From Sphingosinicella sp. CPCC 101087 (GTDB lineage Bacteria; Pseudomonadota; Alphaproteobacteria; Sphingomonadales; Sphingomonadaceae), in NCBI RefSeq assembly GCF_004151485.1, contig NZ_SBFF01000013.1:402-64401 (forward strand): 64,000 nucleotides of DNA, in the 5' to 3' direction. A model generated the notes under the pieces. The model was not told where the DNA came from and ran no database searches. It was given only the letters and a program-made list of their open reading frames with translations. The translations under genes were made by a program, and so were the position numbers. This document shows positions 45,289 through 55,711 of the stretch, one piece after another (position 1 is the first letter of the stretch; each line of letters opens with the position of its first letter).

Positions 45289-46385
45289 CAGGATCGAGCC
45301 TCGCTTGCCTGGGCCGCTGCGCTTGCGCCGTCGGTTGCGCGTCTCCCGCCCGCGTCCGACCCCAGCAGGCCGTTGCGGCGCAGGCCTTCGTAGAGGATGG
45401 TCTCGATGAGCTGGGCCTGGGTGAGCCCGGCGAGGACGGCGGAGCGGCCGAACACCTTTTCCGACCAGAGATTGGCCTGCAGGTTCACCTCGAGGAAGCG
45501 AAGCTCGCCGCGCTCGCGGTCGAGGCGGAACTCGAACCGGCCATAATCGAACGGGCGATAATCCTCGGCGATCCGGCGGGTATAATCCGCGATGATCGGC
45601 ATCCATTCGGGATCGTCGAACGGGACGAGCTGATATTTGTGGGCGCGGTCGACCAGATCGCGCTTCTCGTAATAGGTGCGCAAATGGGTCGGGTCGGCCT
45701 GCTCGAACAGCATCATCGGCATGACCACCGGCTCGCCGTCGACGGTGATCACCGGCACCTCGACGTCGCTGCCGTCGAGGAAGGGCTCGACGATCGCGTC
45801 ATGGCCCTGGGCGTGGATGTCGGCGATGGCCGCTTCGACGCCGGCCCAGTCGAAAGCGTCCTGGACCGCCCAGCTGGCCGAGGAGGCGTTGGGCTTGATG
45901 ACCAGGCGCGGGCCCCTGGGCGTCGGCTGGCCCTCCGGGCAGCGGGACGGATCGACCGGGGCGCCCCGGCGGTAGACCGCCCAGGGGGCGGTGGGGATGT
46001 CGCGTTCGGCGGCGCAGAGCTTGGCGAGATGCTTGTCGTCGGCGAGGCCGCGCAGGATCGGCGAGGCGCCGAGAAAGGGAATGCCGGCGCGGGTGCAGAG
46101 CAAGGGGCCCAGCATCTCGCTGTTGAGGAAGCCGCCGCGATTGAGGAGCGGGAAGACGAAATCGGCCTCCGGCCGGTCGAACAGGGCCTCGTAGCGGTCG
46201 GCGAGGAGGAGATCGAGGCCGAGCGCCTTCAAAATCTCGCGAGTCTCGACATGATAGAGAGCGTGGTTGCCGTCGTCCGGATGGAGGCCGCCCTCCCATT
46301 TCGCATGCTTGGCGATGAACAGGATGCGCAGGCGCGCCTTGGCGTCCTGCGGGATGATGCGGGGCGTTATGGTCGGGTGGGTCAT
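45288..46385 (-). CDS. ATP-grasp ligase, D-Ala-D-Ala ligase-like
   Basis: 365 residues. Two-domain ATP-grasp fold: LFIAKHAKWEGGLHPDDGNHALY at the start, nucleotide-binding RLVIKPNASSASWAVQDAF, DVEVPVITVDGEPVV, and the magnesium motif RFEFRLDRERGELRFLEVNLQANL near the end. Catalyses an acid-amine or similar ligation with ATP. The paired nucleotidyltransferase and the divergent PLP enzyme gene suggest one small pathway, but the substrate cannot be read. 254 nt to the divergent start of the PLP gene. Confidence 0.82.
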   Translation of the reverse strand: MTHPTITPRIIPQDAKARLRILFIAKHAKWEGGLHPDDGNHALYHVETREILKALGLDLLLADRYEALFDRPEADFVFPLLNRGGFLNSEMLGPLLCTRAGIPFLGASPILRGLADDKHLAKLCAAERDIPTAPWAVYRRGAPVDPSRCPEGQPTPRGPRLVIKPNASSASWAVQDAFDWAGVEAAIADIHAQGHDAIVEPFLDGSDVEVPVITVDGEPVVMPMMLFEQADPTHLRTYYEKRDLVDRAHKYQLVPFDDPEWMPIIADYTRRIAEDYRPFDYGRFEFRLDRERGELRFLEVNLQANLWSEKVFGRSAVLAGLTQAQLIETILYEGLRRNGLLGSDAGGRRATDGASAAAQASEARS

Positions 46386-46639
46386 TTTCCGTCTTCAGAA
46401 CATGCGGCAGGTGCGCGGCCCTGCCGCGCCTTGGCCCGAACGGGCCGGCACCTCCCACCCGGCCCTTCCCCCCAAGGGGCAAGGCAGGACAGGGTGCGGA
46501 TGTGGGCCTGATGAGTCCGCGCGGTGGGCTTCACGTGAGACGTCTGCCTTTCGCGGCAAGATGATCCGGCGCAGCTATCCTGCCACCCCCGCAGGAGATA
46601 GAGCGCCCTAATCCTCTCATCGAGTCGGCGCAAGATTTC

Positions 46640-48115
46640 ATGACCGTGAGCGTAGACAAGTCGATCCTTTCCGACCTTCCGCTTATCGTGCGGGTGCTGA
46701 GCAGCGGCGGCGACGCGCGAATCCGGCTCGATGCGGCGACCGGGCTCAACCGCTATCACAGCGCGCCCCGGCCGGGCGACCTGCTCGCCTTCGCCTCTTC
46801 GACCGCCAACGATATTTCGGCCGCGGCATTCGCGCAGGTCGAGCGGCGGCTGGAAGCGATCGGCGAGGCGCCTTCGGGCGCGGTCTATGGCGAGGCGCTC
46901 GAGGCGCTGCGGGGACGGATCCGCGCCGCCTACGGCCTGCCGGGCGACGTCGCGGTGGTGTTCGCACCGTCGGGCACCGACCTCGAATATGTCGCTTTGG
47001 CCTGCCTCGCCGGCCGGGCGCCGGGCGGCACGCACAACATATTGCTCGGCGCCGACGAGGTGGGGAGCGGCTGCATCCACAGCGCGCACGGGCGCTATTT
47101 CGCCGAGCAGACGGCGCTGGGCGTGCCGACGCGGGCGGGCGAGCCGGTGCCGGGACTGGAGGGCGTGCTCGTCGACCTGATCGATATCCCGGTGCGCGAC
47201 TCGGACGGGCGGGTGCGTCCCTCGCGCGAGATCGCCGACGGCATGGCGCGCGGCATCGAAACGGCGCGCGCGCAGGGGCGGCATACGCTGGTCCATGTCG
47301 TGCACGGATCGAAGACGGGGCTGATCCTGCCCGCGCTCGACGATATCGACCGGCTGCAGGCCGCCCATCCGGAGGACGCGACTTTCGCCATCGACGCCTG
47401 CCAGGCGCGGATCACCGGCGCCGCGGTGCGGGACTATCTGGAGCGGGGCGCGATCGTCTTCGCGACCGGATCCAAGTTCATGGGGGGACCGCCGTTCAGC
47501 GGCTTCGCGCTGGTGCCGGCCGGGGCGGCGGCGGCCGCGCCGGCCCTGCCGCCGGGGCTGGAGACGATCTTCCGCCGCGCCGAATGGCCGGCGCTCTGGC
47601 CGGGCGCCGAGCGCCTGGAGGACAGCGCCAATGCCGGGCTGCTGCTCCGGCTGGAAGCCTCGATCTTCGAGCTGGAGCGGTTCCAGCGGCTGGCACCGGC
47701 CGAGGTCGAGCGGGTGATCCTCGCCTTCCACGCCGCCGTTCGCGCGGAGATCGTCGACAGGACTCCCGCCCGGCGCGTGGCGCCCTACCCGCCCGGCGAA
47801 CGCGAGGAAGCCGACACGCATCCGATCGAGATGCGGACCTTGTCGACCCTCGACCTTTCCGGGATGGGCTCCGGAGCGTCGACGTTCGAGGATGCGCAAA
47901 AGTGGCACAAGGCGCTGCTGGCCTACGGCGTGCGGCTCGGGCAGCCGGTCAAGTGCGTTCGGCTCGCCAGCGGCGACTGGGGGGCGACGCTGCGGATCGG
48001 ACTGGCGATGTGGCAGATCGTCGAGCGCGCGGAAATGGCCGACCAAGCGCTGGCGGAATCGTTCGCGGACGACATGGCGCGGGTGCGCGAGGCGCTGGAG
48101 GCCGTGACGGCCTAG
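46640..48115 (+). CDS. PLP-dependent enzyme, aminotransferase class V-like
   Basis: 491 residues. Fold-type I features: phosphate loop APSGTDLEYVALACLA (about residues 109-124), pyridine-binding Asp252 in FAIDACQARITG, and the PLP lysine Lys279 in FATGSKFMGGPPFSG. Class V family placement fits (cysteine desulfurase/serine aminotransferase relatives). The C-terminal half lacks a clear known domain. Divergent from the ATP-grasp/nucleotidyltransferase pair; a shared pathway is inferred only from position. Confidence 0.78.
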   Translation: MTVSVDKSILSDLPLIVRVLSSGGDARIRLDAATGLNRYHSAPRPGDLLAFASSTANDISAAAFAQVERRLEAIGEAPSGAVYGEALEALRGRIRAAYGLPGDVAVVFAPSGTDLEYVALACLAGRAPGGTHNILLGADEVGSGCIHSAHGRYFAEQTALGVPTRAGEPVPGLEGVLVDLIDIPVRDSDGRVRPSREIADGMARGIETARAQGRHTLVHVVHGSKTGLILPALDDIDRLQAAHPEDATFAIDACQARITGAAVRDYLERGAIVFATGSKFMGGPPFSGFALVPAGAAAAAPALPPGLETIFRRAEWPALWPGAERLEDSANAGLLLRLEASIFELERFQRLAPAEVERVILAFHAAVRAEIVDRTPARRVAPYPPGEREEADTHPIEMRTLSTLDLSGMGSGASTFEDAQKWHKALLAYGVRLGQPVKCVRLASGDWGATLRIGLAMWQIVERAEMADQALAESFADDMARVREALEAVTA

Positions 48116-48144
48116 CTTTCCCCGCCCGCGCGGGGCCGCCGCGA

Positions 48145-49536
48145 TCAGGCCGGCGGCACCTGCGCCGCCGGACGGGCGGCCCAGTTGAGGTTGCGGGTGA
48201 CGTACATCACCGCCGCCAACGCCACGAACAGCATCAGCGAGCCGATCAGCAGCGAATATTCCTCGAGGCTCAAGAGGATGTAGAGCAAGGCATAGAGGCC
48301 GACGAGCAAGCCGCCGATATAGAAAGCGCGGCGCCAGCTCTTCAGGACGGCGGCGGAATAGGCCGTGTTGAGCCCGGCGATCGCCGCCGCGGCAAGGACG
48401 TAAGCCGGCGCGAAGCCGATCACCTCGGCAAAGGCGAGCAGCAGGACGAAGAACAGCACCAGACCCGCGCCGACGAGGAGATATTCGACCGCCGATACCC
48501 GCACGCCGCCGATCACGTCGAACAGGAGGAAGGCGAGAAAGGTGAAGCCGATGAACAGGAAACCATATTTGGCCGAGCGGTTGACCCGCGAATAGAGATC
48601 GACCGGCTGCATCAGGCTGACCTGAGCGAGGTGGTGCCCGCCCGGGGCAATCTCCGGCCGAGCCGCGAAGCGATCCGCAATCTGGGGCGGCGGTGGCGCG
48701 TCGGCGCCTGCCTCTCCGGTGGTCACCAGCGCCTGGCCCAGCGCGAGATTGCCGACGCGATAGACGGCGGTGAAGCCTTCGCCGCTCACCTGGCGCTGAG
48801 CGGGAAGGAAGCTGCCCTGGAAGGAAGGATGCGGCCAGGCGGAGCGCAGCTGCCAGCGCGTATCACCGGCCCGGGGGGCGAGGCCGAGCGCGCGATTGCC
48901 ACGGAAAGCGAACTGATAATCGACGACGAGGGCGCCGCCGGCGAGCGGCGCGGCGTCGATCCAGGCGAAGAAACCCGGACCGCCACCTCCACCCGGCTGG
49001 AGCCGGAGCGGCCGGCCGCCGGCCGTGACCTGCGGATTGGCGCCGAGACCGCGCGGATCGGAAAGGCCGAAGCGAAGCTCCGCGCGGGCGAGGTCCATGT
49101 CGGCGAGGGCGACTCCGAAGCGGCTGAGATCCTCCGGTATGGCGAAGCGGGCGCGGCCGCGCGCCGAGGCCTCGTAGACGACCACCTCGTAGATCGAGCG
49201 GGTGCGGCGCTCCGGCCTGATCTCGGTCTCGAGATCGGACAGTTCGGGCGACAAGGTGAGCTCGCGCCAGACGGTGCGGGTGCGGGTGACCTGGCGCCCG
49301 CCTTCGGTCACGCTCTCCTCGGCCAGGGCGCGATACGGGATGACCAGCAACGGGCCGGAGATGGTCTGCGGGCCGCCCCAGCCTTCGGCGATCGAGGCCT
49401 GGGCGAATTCGGACTGCTGCTGGCGGTCGTAGACGAGCAGCCAGACGGTGAAGAGCGGGACGGAAAGGAGCAGCCCGACCAGCAGAGCGAAAGCGAGCTT
49501 GGCGCCCGGGGAGCGCTCCGTGGAAAGGACGGGCAT
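48145..49536 (-). CDS. creD: Inner-membrane protein CreD
   Basis: 463 residues. One N-terminal membrane segment (FALLVGLLLSVPLFTVWLLV), a long periplasmic domain (about residues 40-310), then five hydrophobic segments at the C-terminus (LFIGFTFLAFLLFDVIGG onward). The SGPLLVIPYRA and SVNRSAKYGFLFIGFTFL-like motifs (here RVNRSAKYGFL) are CreD signatures. Linked in E. coli to cell-envelope integrity and beta-lactam tolerance. No creBC is visible nearby. Confidence 0.9.
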   Translation of the reverse strand: MPVLSTERSPGAKLAFALLVGLLLSVPLFTVWLLVYDRQQQSEFAQASIAEGWGGPQTISGPLLVIPYRALAEESVTEGGRQVTRTRTVWRELTLSPELSDLETEIRPERRTRSIYEVVVYEASARGRARFAIPEDLSRFGVALADMDLARAELRFGLSDPRGLGANPQVTAGGRPLRLQPGGGGGPGFFAWIDAAPLAGGALVVDYQFAFRGNRALGLAPRAGDTRWQLRSAWPHPSFQGSFLPAQRQVSGEGFTAVYRVGNLALGQALVTTGEAGADAPPPPQIADRFAARPEIAPGGHHLAQVSLMQPVDLYSRVNRSAKYGFLFIGFTFLAFLLFDVIGGVRVSAVEYLLVGAGLVLFFVLLLAFAEVIGFAPAYVLAAAAIAGLNTAYSAAVLKSWRRAFYIGGLLVGLYALLYILLSLEEYSLLIGSLMLFVALAAVMYVTRNLNWAARPAAQVPPA

Positions 49537-49589
49537 GGGTGACTCCGGCCGAGTTTATGCGATTCGTCGCACGTCGTGCCGGCTTGTCA

Positions 49590-50570
49590 TCAACGCTCCT
49601 GCGGCGGACCGCAATAGCGCGCCCGCTCCTGCGGCGCGGCGCGCAGCCGCGTGTCGATATAATGGCCGGTCATCCGGTCGATCATCGCCTCGCGGCCGGG
49701 CCGCTGGAAACGGGCGGCATCGCTGCGCCAGCCTGCGATGCAGATATCGCGGGAGGAATCGGAGGCGGCGCAGTCGAGCAGATTGCCGAAGGCGGCACGC
49801 CAGGCGAGGAAGGCGGCGCGGTCCATCGGCTCGCCATGGCCGGGGACCAAGGTCGTGAACGGCGTCGCAGCGATCTCGTCCAGGGCGCGGCGCCACCCCT
49901 CCGGGCAGGCGGTGTCCATGAACGGGACTTCGGCGACGACCAGATCGCCGGCGATCAGCAGCCCGGCGGCCGGGTCGAAGATCCAGAGATCGCCCTCGGT
50001 GACCGCGAAGGACGCGACGTTCAGCCGGAGGCGGCGGCCGGCAATGGCGAGCTCGGCGGATCCGCGCACCGGCCGGGTCGGGCGCAGCGTGTCGGGTGCG
50101 GCCATGACGGCGAGGAAGCGGCGGATCTCGGCCTCGCGCTCCGGCGGGACGCCGCCGGCAGCGAGCGCCGCCTCGGCCTGGCGGCGGCCGTCGGCGAGGA
50201 AGCCGGCGAGGGCGCTTTCGATGGCACGGGTGGCGTAGAGCGGCGCGTCGGGAAAGGCGGCGCGGATCTCGCCATTGCCCGTGCTGTGGTCGAGATGCCA
50301 GTGGGTGTTGACGATCGCGGCGATCGGCCGGCCCCGCTCGCGCGCAAAGCCCAGCAGTTGGTCGCGATGCTCGGGATGGCGGCCGGTATCGACGAGGATC
50401 AGGCCTTCCGGCGCTTCGAGGAAGATGCTGTTGCCGTCGGGGCCCCGGTTCGGCTCGACGCTGCCGGGGACGAGGTGCCAACCATGCGCCGGGGCGGGTG
50501 GCGGCGACGCAGCCGCACCGGATGCGGCGGCGGTGAGCAGGCCCATGACGGCAGCGGCCCACCTGCGCAT
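49590..50570 (-). CDS. Exported MBL-fold metallo-hydrolase
   Basis: 326 residues from the ATG at 50570. Signal peptide MRRWAAAVMGLLTAAASGAAA. Metal-binding HxHxDH in VNTHWHLDHSTGN, then LVPGHGEPMDRAAFL for the second His set, and LIAGDLVVAEVPF supplying the bridging Asp. Typical zinc hydrolase fold, class B beta-lactamase relatives; a beta-lactamase activity cannot be assumed. Divergent from the lipoprotein gene, 174 nt between starts. Confidence 0.87.
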   Translation of the reverse strand: MRRWAAAVMGLLTAAASGAAASPPPAPAHGWHLVPGSVEPNRGPDGNSIFLEAPEGLILVDTGRHPEHRDQLLGFARERGRPIAAIVNTHWHLDHSTGNGEIRAAFPDAPLYATRAIESALAGFLADGRRQAEAALAAGGVPPEREAEIRRFLAVMAAPDTLRPTRPVRGSAELAIAGRRLRLNVASFAVTEGDLWIFDPAAGLLIAGDLVVAEVPFMDTACPEGWRRALDEIAATPFTTLVPGHGEPMDRAAFLAWRAAFGNLLDCAASDSSRDICIAGWRSDAARFQRPGREAMIDRMTGHYIDTRLRAAPQERARYCGPPQER

Positions 50571-50744
50571 GGCATGTCCTTTCCTTCGCGTTCCCGCCAC
50601 CGGGATGCGCGCGTGGAGGCTCGGGCGCCGCCCGCTTTCGGCGGAGAGCGGGATTGCTTCGACGAGGGAGGCGGCGCAGGTTCGGGGACCGCAAAGGCAC
50701 GGAGGTTCCTTCTCCGATCGCCCTGCCAGCCGCGAGGTGCCGCG

Positions 50745-51224
50745 ATGACGCTGCGACCGATCCTGCTGTCCCTCGCGCTCGCCGCATGCGGCGGCGCAGG
50801 GGCCGTTCGCATGCCCGATGGCGCGGTGATCCTGCCGGGGAGCGAGACGACCGAGATGCTCCGGCAATGCTCACGTGCCGCGCCGGCGGCGGGCGAGGCG
50901 ACCTGGACGCCTTCGGCCGCGGACATCTCGGCGCTCGAGGCGGCGCTGCCGCGAGCGCTGGCGAGGCAGAGGCGCGGCGACGGACAGGATTGGAGCGGAG
51001 CGCCGCGGGGCTGGCGGCGGCAATATACGGGCCTGGTCCGGGACGGACGGCGCTACATCTACGGCAACTTCTTTCCGGCCCACACTTCCAGCCGCGCCCC
51101 CGAGCCCGAGCGATGGCGACAGGAGGCGATGATGGTCTGCGACGGGGGCCCGAGCTTCTTCGGCGTGGAATATGACGTCGAGGCGGGACGGTTCACCCAT
51201 TTTGGGTTCAACGGGCCCTTTTGA
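50745..51224 (+). CDS. Putative lipoprotein
   Basis: 159 residues from the ATG at 50745. Signal peptide with lipobox ILLSLALAACGGAG, so acylation at Cys15 is expected. The mature part has RQYTGLVRDGRRYIYGNFFP and ends FFGVEYDVEAGRFTHFGFNGPF, with two further Cys (LRQCSRA and VCDGGPS). No recognised domain. Convergent with sdhA (88 nt between stops). Confidence 0.7.
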   Translation: MTLRPILLSLALAACGGAGAVRMPDGAVILPGSETTEMLRQCSRAAPAAGEATWTPSAADISALEAALPRALARQRRGDGQDWSGAPRGWRRQYTGLVRDGRRYIYGNFFPAHTSSRAPEPERWRQEAMMVCDGGPSFFGVEYDVEAGRFTHFGFNGPF

Positions 51225-51312
51225 GGACGCAGCCGTCCGGACTCCCTCCACCGCGCAAACATGCCGCGAGGCTCCCCTTCCCCTCCCGGCCCACCCGGGG
51301 AGGAAGGTCAGG

Positions 51313-53115
51313 TCAGTAAACCCTTGCCTTGGGCTTGATGTACGAGATATCGTCGCTGAGGGTGTAATCGTGAACCGGGCGGCTATCGAGGGTGACGCCG
51401 CCACCCTGTCCGCCCCAGCCGTCGAACCAGACGATGCTGTGCTTCAGCCAGTTGACGTCGTCGCGATTCGGATAGTCTTCGTGCATGTGGGCGCCGCGAC
51501 TTTCCTTGCGGTTGGCGGCCGAGTGCATCGTCACCACCGCCTGCGCGATGAGGTTGTCGAGCTCGAGCGTCTCGATGAGGTCGGTGTTCCAGATCAGGCT
51601 GCGATCGGTGACCTGGATGTCCTCCATCCTCTTGTAGACGACGTCGATCTTGCCCTTGCCTTCGTCCAGCGTCTTCTCGGTGCGGAAGACGGCGCAGTCC
51701 GCCTGCATGGTGCGCTGCATCTGGAGCCGCACCTCCGCGGTCGGGCTGCCGCCCGAGGCGTGGCGGAAGCGGTCGAGACGCGACAGAGCCAGCTCGTCGG
51801 CACCCCTGGGCAGCGGCGCCGGCGGGGAGCCCGGCTTGATCAGCTCGCCGACGCGGTGGCCGACCGCGCGGCCGAACACGACCAGGTCGATCAGGCTGTT
51901 CGAGCCCAGGCGGTTGGCGCCGTGGACGGAGACGCAGGCCGCCTCCCCCACCGCGAACAGGCCCGGCACGATGCTGTCGGGATTGCCGTCCTTCAGCGTG
52001 ACGACCTCGCCGTGATAATTGGTCGGGATTCCGCCCATATTGTAGTGGACGGTCGGCACCACCGGGAGCGGCTGGCGGGTCAGGTCGACGCCGGCGAAGA
52101 TCTTTCCGGTCTCGGTGATTCCGGGCAGGCGCTCGGCGAGGATCTTCGCATCGATATGGTCGAGGTGAAGATGGATATGGTCCTTCTCCTTGCCGACCCC
52201 GCGGCCTTCGCGGATCTCCATCGCCATTGAGCGCGAGACGACGTCGCGGCTGGCGAGGTCCTTGGCGGAGGGGGCGTAGCGCTCCATGAAGCGCTCGCCT
52301 TCCGAATTGGTGAGATAGCCGCCTTCGCCGCGCGCGCCCTCGGTGATCAGGACGCCGGCGCCGTAGATGCCGGTCGGGTGGAACTGGACGAACTCCATGT
52401 CCTGGAGTGGCAGTCCGGCGCGAAGCACCATCGCATTGCCGTCGCCGGTGCAGGTATGGGCCGAGGTGGCGGAGAAATAGGCGCGGCCATAGCCGCCGGT
52501 CGCCAGCACGACGGCGTGGGCGCGAAGGCGATGGATCGAACCGTCATCCAGGCACAAGGCGATGACGCCGCGGCACTCGCCATTCTCCATGATGAGGTCG
52601 AGCGCGAAATATTCGATGAAGAAGTCGGCGTCATACTTCAGGCTCTGCTGGTAGAGCGCGTGGAGCATGGCGTGGCCGGTGCGGTCGGCGGCGGCGCAGG
52701 TGCGCTGGGCCGGGGGCCCCTCGCCCATATTCTGCATCATGCCGCCGAAGGCGCGCTGGTAGATCTTGCCCTCGGTGGTGCGGCTGAACGGCACGCCGGC
52801 ATGTTCGAGCTCGTAGACGGCGGCGGGCGCCTCGCGGCAGAGATATTCGATCGCGTCCTGGTCGCCGAGCCAGTCGGAGCCCTTGACCGTGTCGTACATG
52901 TGCCAGGTCCAGTGGTCCGGACCCATATTGCCGAGGCTGGCGGCGATTCCGCCCTGGGCGGCGACGGTGTGGCTGCGGGTCGGGAAGACCTTGGTGACGC
53001 AGGCGGTCTTCAGCCCCTTCTCGGCCGCGCCCATCGTGGCGCGAAGGCCCGAGCCGCCGGCGCCGACGACGACGACGTCATAGATATGGTCGACGATCTG
53101 GTAGGCCCCGGCCAT
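51313..53115 (-). CDS. sdhA: Succinate dehydrogenase flavoprotein subunit
   Basis: Oxidises succinate to fumarate and holds covalent FAD. 600 residues, normal. FAD motif [17 protein letters not shown], the flavinylated His49 in [12 protein letters not shown], succinate-site [21 protein letters not shown] and the later SRDVVSRSM. The ATG shares its A with the sdhD stop (TGATG), so the operon is sdhC-sdhD-sdhA, with sdhB elsewhere. Confidence 0.97.
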   Translation of the reverse strand: MAGAYQIVDHIYDVVVVGAGGSGLRATMGAAEKGLKTACVTKVFPTRSHTVAAQGGIAASLGNMGPDHWTWHMYDTVKGSDWLGDQDAIEYLCREAPAAVYELEHAGVPFSRTTEGKIYQRAFGGMMQNMGEGPPAQRTCAAADRTGHAMLHALYQQSLKYDADFFIEYFALDLIMENGECRGVIALCLDDGSIHRLRAHAVVLATGGYGRAYFSATSAHTCTGDGNAMVLRAGLPLQDMEFVQFHPTGIYGAGVLITEGARGEGGYLTNSEGERFMERYAPSAKDLASRDVVSRSMAMEIREGRGVGKEKDHIHLHLDHIDAKILAERLPGITETGKIFAGVDLTRQPLPVVPTVHYNMGGIPTNYHGEVVTLKDGNPDSIVPGLFAVGEAACVSVHGANRLGSNSLIDLVVFGRAVGHRVGELIKPGSPPAPLPRGADELALSRLDRFRHASGGSPTAEVRLQMQRTMQADCAVFRTEKTLDEGKGKIDVVYKRMEDIQVTDRSLIWNTDLIETLELDNLIAQAVVTMHSAANRKESRGAHMHEDYPNRDDVNWLKHSIVWFDGWGGQGGGVTLDSRPVHDYTLSDDISYIKPKARVY

Positions 53116-53504
53116 CAGTCGGCGCTCCCGGTGAAGGCGATCTTCAGCACGGCGAACAGCGCCAGCGCGGCGGCGAGGATGGCGGCGAAGTTCAGGACCA
53201 TGATCCAGAACAGCTTGGCGCCGTCGTCATGGACATAATCCTCGATGACGACCTGGAGCCCGAGCTTCAGGTGCCAGAAGGTGGAGACGATCAGCAGCAG
53301 CATCGGCACGGCGCCCAGCGGCCCCGCCAGCCATTCGACGATGGTGGGATGGTCCAGCGCCGGCAGCCGCAGCAGGGAGACGGCGAGCCAGACCAGCAGC
53401 AGGAGCGTCGACACCGAGGTCAGCCGCTCGATCCACCAATGATGGGCGCCTTCCCCGGACGAACCGAGGCCGCGAACGCGCCCGAGCGGCGTTTCCATGC
53501 TCAT
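53115..53504 (-). CDS. sdhD: Succinate dehydrogenase membrane anchor subunit
   Basis: 129 residues from the ATG at 53504, which overlaps the sdhC stop (ATGA). Three membrane segments (about residues 32-48, 62-80, 100-122). [19 protein letters not shown] has the SdhD start pattern, and [20 protein letters not shown] carries the haem/quinone-region His and Asp-Tyr. Anchors SdhAB to the membrane and helps form the quinone site. Confidence 0.92.
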   Translation of the reverse strand: MSMETPLGRVRGLGSSGEGAHHWWIERLTSVSTLLLLVWLAVSLLRLPALDHPTIVEWLAGPLGAVPMLLLIVSTFWHLKLGLQVVIEDYVHDDGAKLFWIMVLNFAAILAAALALFAVLKIAFTGSAD

Positions 53505-53899
53505 GCGCCTTTTTCCAGAATGATCCACGCCCAGAGCAGGGCGGTGAGCAGGAGCGAGCCGACGATCGTCATGTTCGCCCAGAATTTATTGACCGGCAGC
53601 TCGAAGCCCGCGCCCATATCCATGACGAAGTGCCTGAGACCCGAAAGCGTGTGCTGGAACAGGGCCCAGCTCAGCGGGATCCAGATGATCAGCGCCCATT
53701 TCCAGGTCGCCCACTCGACGAAGGTCGCATAGGCTTCCCGTCCGTCGGCGGCGGCGAGCAGCCACCAGACCAGAGCGGCACCGCCGGCCACGGAAAGGCC
53801 CGCCCCGGTCACCCGGTGCAGGATCGAGACCAGCATGTGCGGCCCCCACTTCCAGACGGTGAGGTGAGGCGACAAGGGCCGGGACGGATTGCGATGCAT
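53501..53899 (-). CDS. sdhC: Succinate dehydrogenase cytochrome b556 subunit
   Basis: 132 residues with three membrane segments. SILHRVTGAGLSVAG is the family signature (quinone-site Ser and Arg), and HTLSGLRHFVMDMG holds the haem b ligand His83. First gene of the sdhCDA operon; the promoter must lie in the 169 nt that separate it from the divergent chemoreceptor gene. Confidence 0.94.
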   Translation of the reverse strand: MHRNPSRPLSPHLTVWKWGPHMLVSILHRVTGAGLSVAGGAALVWWLLAAADGREAYATFVEWATWKWALIIWIPLSWALFQHTLSGLRHFVMDMGAGFELPVNKFWANMTIVGSLLLTALLWAWIILEKGA

Positions 53900-54068
53900 C
53901 GAGACGAGGCTCCCCTTGAGACGCGACCGCTTTTAGGCCGAACGCGCCATGTTGCAAGCCGGCCTCCCCTGCCTTTTCGCGGCGGGACTCGAGCCCGATA
54001 GCTAAGATGATCTTAACCGTTTCAGCCTTAACAGGAGCGAGAAAGCCTAGCCAAGGGAAGCTTCGCAA

Positions 54069-55412
54069 ATGACCGGGATCTCTGGACGTCAGGACGAGCT
54101 GGATCTTCGTGCACGACTGAGAATGTTCGATCCCGACGGCACGCTCGCCGAGGATTGCCGCGAGATCTGGGCGCTGATCGCGCCTGAAAAGGAAAGGATC
54201 GCCCGGGAATTCTGGCTCGGCTACGGCCGTTCGCCCAGGCTCGCCGAGCCGATCGGCGAGGACAAGATCGACGGGCTGGTCCGGCGCATCCTGCCCTATA
54301 TCGAGCTCAAGCATGTCAACCTGGAGTCCCAGGAGTGGGTCGAGAAGGCCGGCGAGCATGTCGCCTCGGCGACCGCCGCGAACGTCCCGCTGACCAGCAT
54401 CTTCGCCGGAAGCGCGCAGCTTGCGGCGGCGGTCCAGCAGATCATCCTCGACCGAACCGCCGACGATCCGGCGCGGTGCACTCGACTGATCGCCGCCTAT
54501 GCGCGGATGACGATGGTCCAGGTCGACATCTACGCGTCCCATTTCGACCGGCTGTGCGAGGCCGCCGAGCATCAGCGCCGCAGCGCCCAGGGCGCCGAGT
54601 TCAACAAGGAGATCGTGACGGTCGTCGAGAGCACGGCCAGCGGCAGCCGCAAGGTCCGGGCCCAGGCGGCCGATGCCAGCCAGGCCGCACGCGGCATGCT
54701 CGGCAAGACCAGCGAGGTCGCCGCCGCGGCCGAACAATCGGCGGTGGCGATGCGCGAGGCGGCGCAGACCGCGGCCGGACTCATCATGGCGATCGAGGAG
54801 GCCCGCAACGAGGTCGAAGTCGCCGCCGGAGTCGCGATCCGCGCCGGCGAGCAGGCCGGCAAGGCGGTCGAGGTCAGCCAGGCGCTGTCGGCCCATGTCG
54901 AGGCGATCGAATCGATCCTCGGCCTCATCCGCGACATTGCCGGACAGACGAATCTGCTCGCGCTCAATGCGACGATCGAGGCGGCGCGCGCCGGCGACGC
55001 CGGACGGGGATTCGCCGTGGTCGCGCAGGAAGTGAAGAGTCTCGCCAACCAGACCGCCCGGGCCACTGACGACATTGCCGCCAAGATCGCTGCGATCCAG
55101 ACCGCGACCAAGCAGACGGTCGAGGCGAACGATTCGATCCAGTCGACCGTGGACGAGGTCCAGTCGAGCGCCGACCGCATCCGCAAGGCGATGGAGATGC
55201 AGGCGCAGACGGTGACGATGATCACCGCCGCCGTCGACGAGACCGCGCTGGCGGCCGATTCCATGTCGTCGACCATCGCCGCGATCCGCGCCGACACCGA
55301 GAGCGTCGCCGCCGAAATCGACGAGGTGGAGAAGAGCTTCTCGGCCGTCGACGAGCAGATGGCCCGCTTCAAGACGACCACGGGAAAGTTCGTTCAGACC
55401 TTCGCAGCCTAG
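54069..55412 (+). CDS. Soluble methyl-accepting chemotaxis protein with globin-like sensor
   Basis: 447 residues without a membrane segment, so a cytoplasmic receptor. Residues about 15-170 are all-helical and resemble a globin-coupled-sensor or protoglobin-like domain ([46 protein letters not shown]). A heme-binding His is not certain. Residues about 190-440 are a coiled-coil signalling domain with the hairpin tip [20 protein letters not shown], then [19 protein letters not shown], intact for CheA/CheW contact. Divergent from sdhC. Confidence 0.88.
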   Translation: MTGISGRQDELDLRARLRMFDPDGTLAEDCREIWALIAPEKERIAREFWLGYGRSPRLAEPIGEDKIDGLVRRILPYIELKHVNLESQEWVEKAGEHVASATAANVPLTSIFAGSAQLAAAVQQIILDRTADDPARCTRLIAAYARMTMVQVDIYASHFDRLCEAAEHQRRSAQGAEFNKEIVTVVESTASGSRKVRAQAADASQAARGMLGKTSEVAAAAEQSAVAMREAAQTAAGLIMAIEEARNEVEVAAGVAIRAGEQAGKAVEVSQALSAHVEAIESILGLIRDIAGQTNLLALNATIEAARAGDAGRGFAVVAQEVKSLANQTARATDDIAAKIAAIQTATKQTVEANDSIQSTVDEVQSSADRIRKAMEMQAQTVTMITAAVDETALAADSMSSTIAAIRADTESVAAEIDEVEKSFSAVDEQMARFKTTTGKFVQTFAA

Positions 55413-55557
55413 GATTCGTTTTCGGGCCGTTTTCGGCCGGAACGTGCACGCGAAGAAGGCGACGGGTGCAAGCGAGCCGGCGGCACTTGGTTGAGCGCCG
55501 CGGCCGGTGCCACGGCTGCAATGGGTTCGCGGAAAGACACCAAGCCGCAAGCCGTTG

Positions 55558-55624
55558 CGTCGTCCTGGCGAAGCCGGGACACAGTTCGGACTCCGCTTGG
55601 ATCCCGGCCTTCGCTGGGATGACG
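55558..55624. repeat. Dispersed intergenic inverted repeat upstream of the SDR gene
   Basis: CGTCGTCCTGGCGAAGCCGGGAC at the left, GGATCCCGGCCTTCGCTGGGATGACG at the right. The arms TCC-TGGCGAAG / CTTCGCTGGGA pair with each other. Same layout as the copies at 481, 7930 and 13375. Confidence 0.65.
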
Positions 55625-55711
55625 TTGTTGGCCGAGCCGAAGTCGCGTCCTTCGAATGAACGATCAGGCGCGGGCTTCCGCTCCGCGGCTTGCGGCTCTA
55701 TCCGGCAAGAC

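Noticed and set aside
53586-55550. A 654-codon frame opposite the chemoreceptor gene
   Set aside because: Antisense frame without domains; the chemoreceptor signalling motifs decide the strand.
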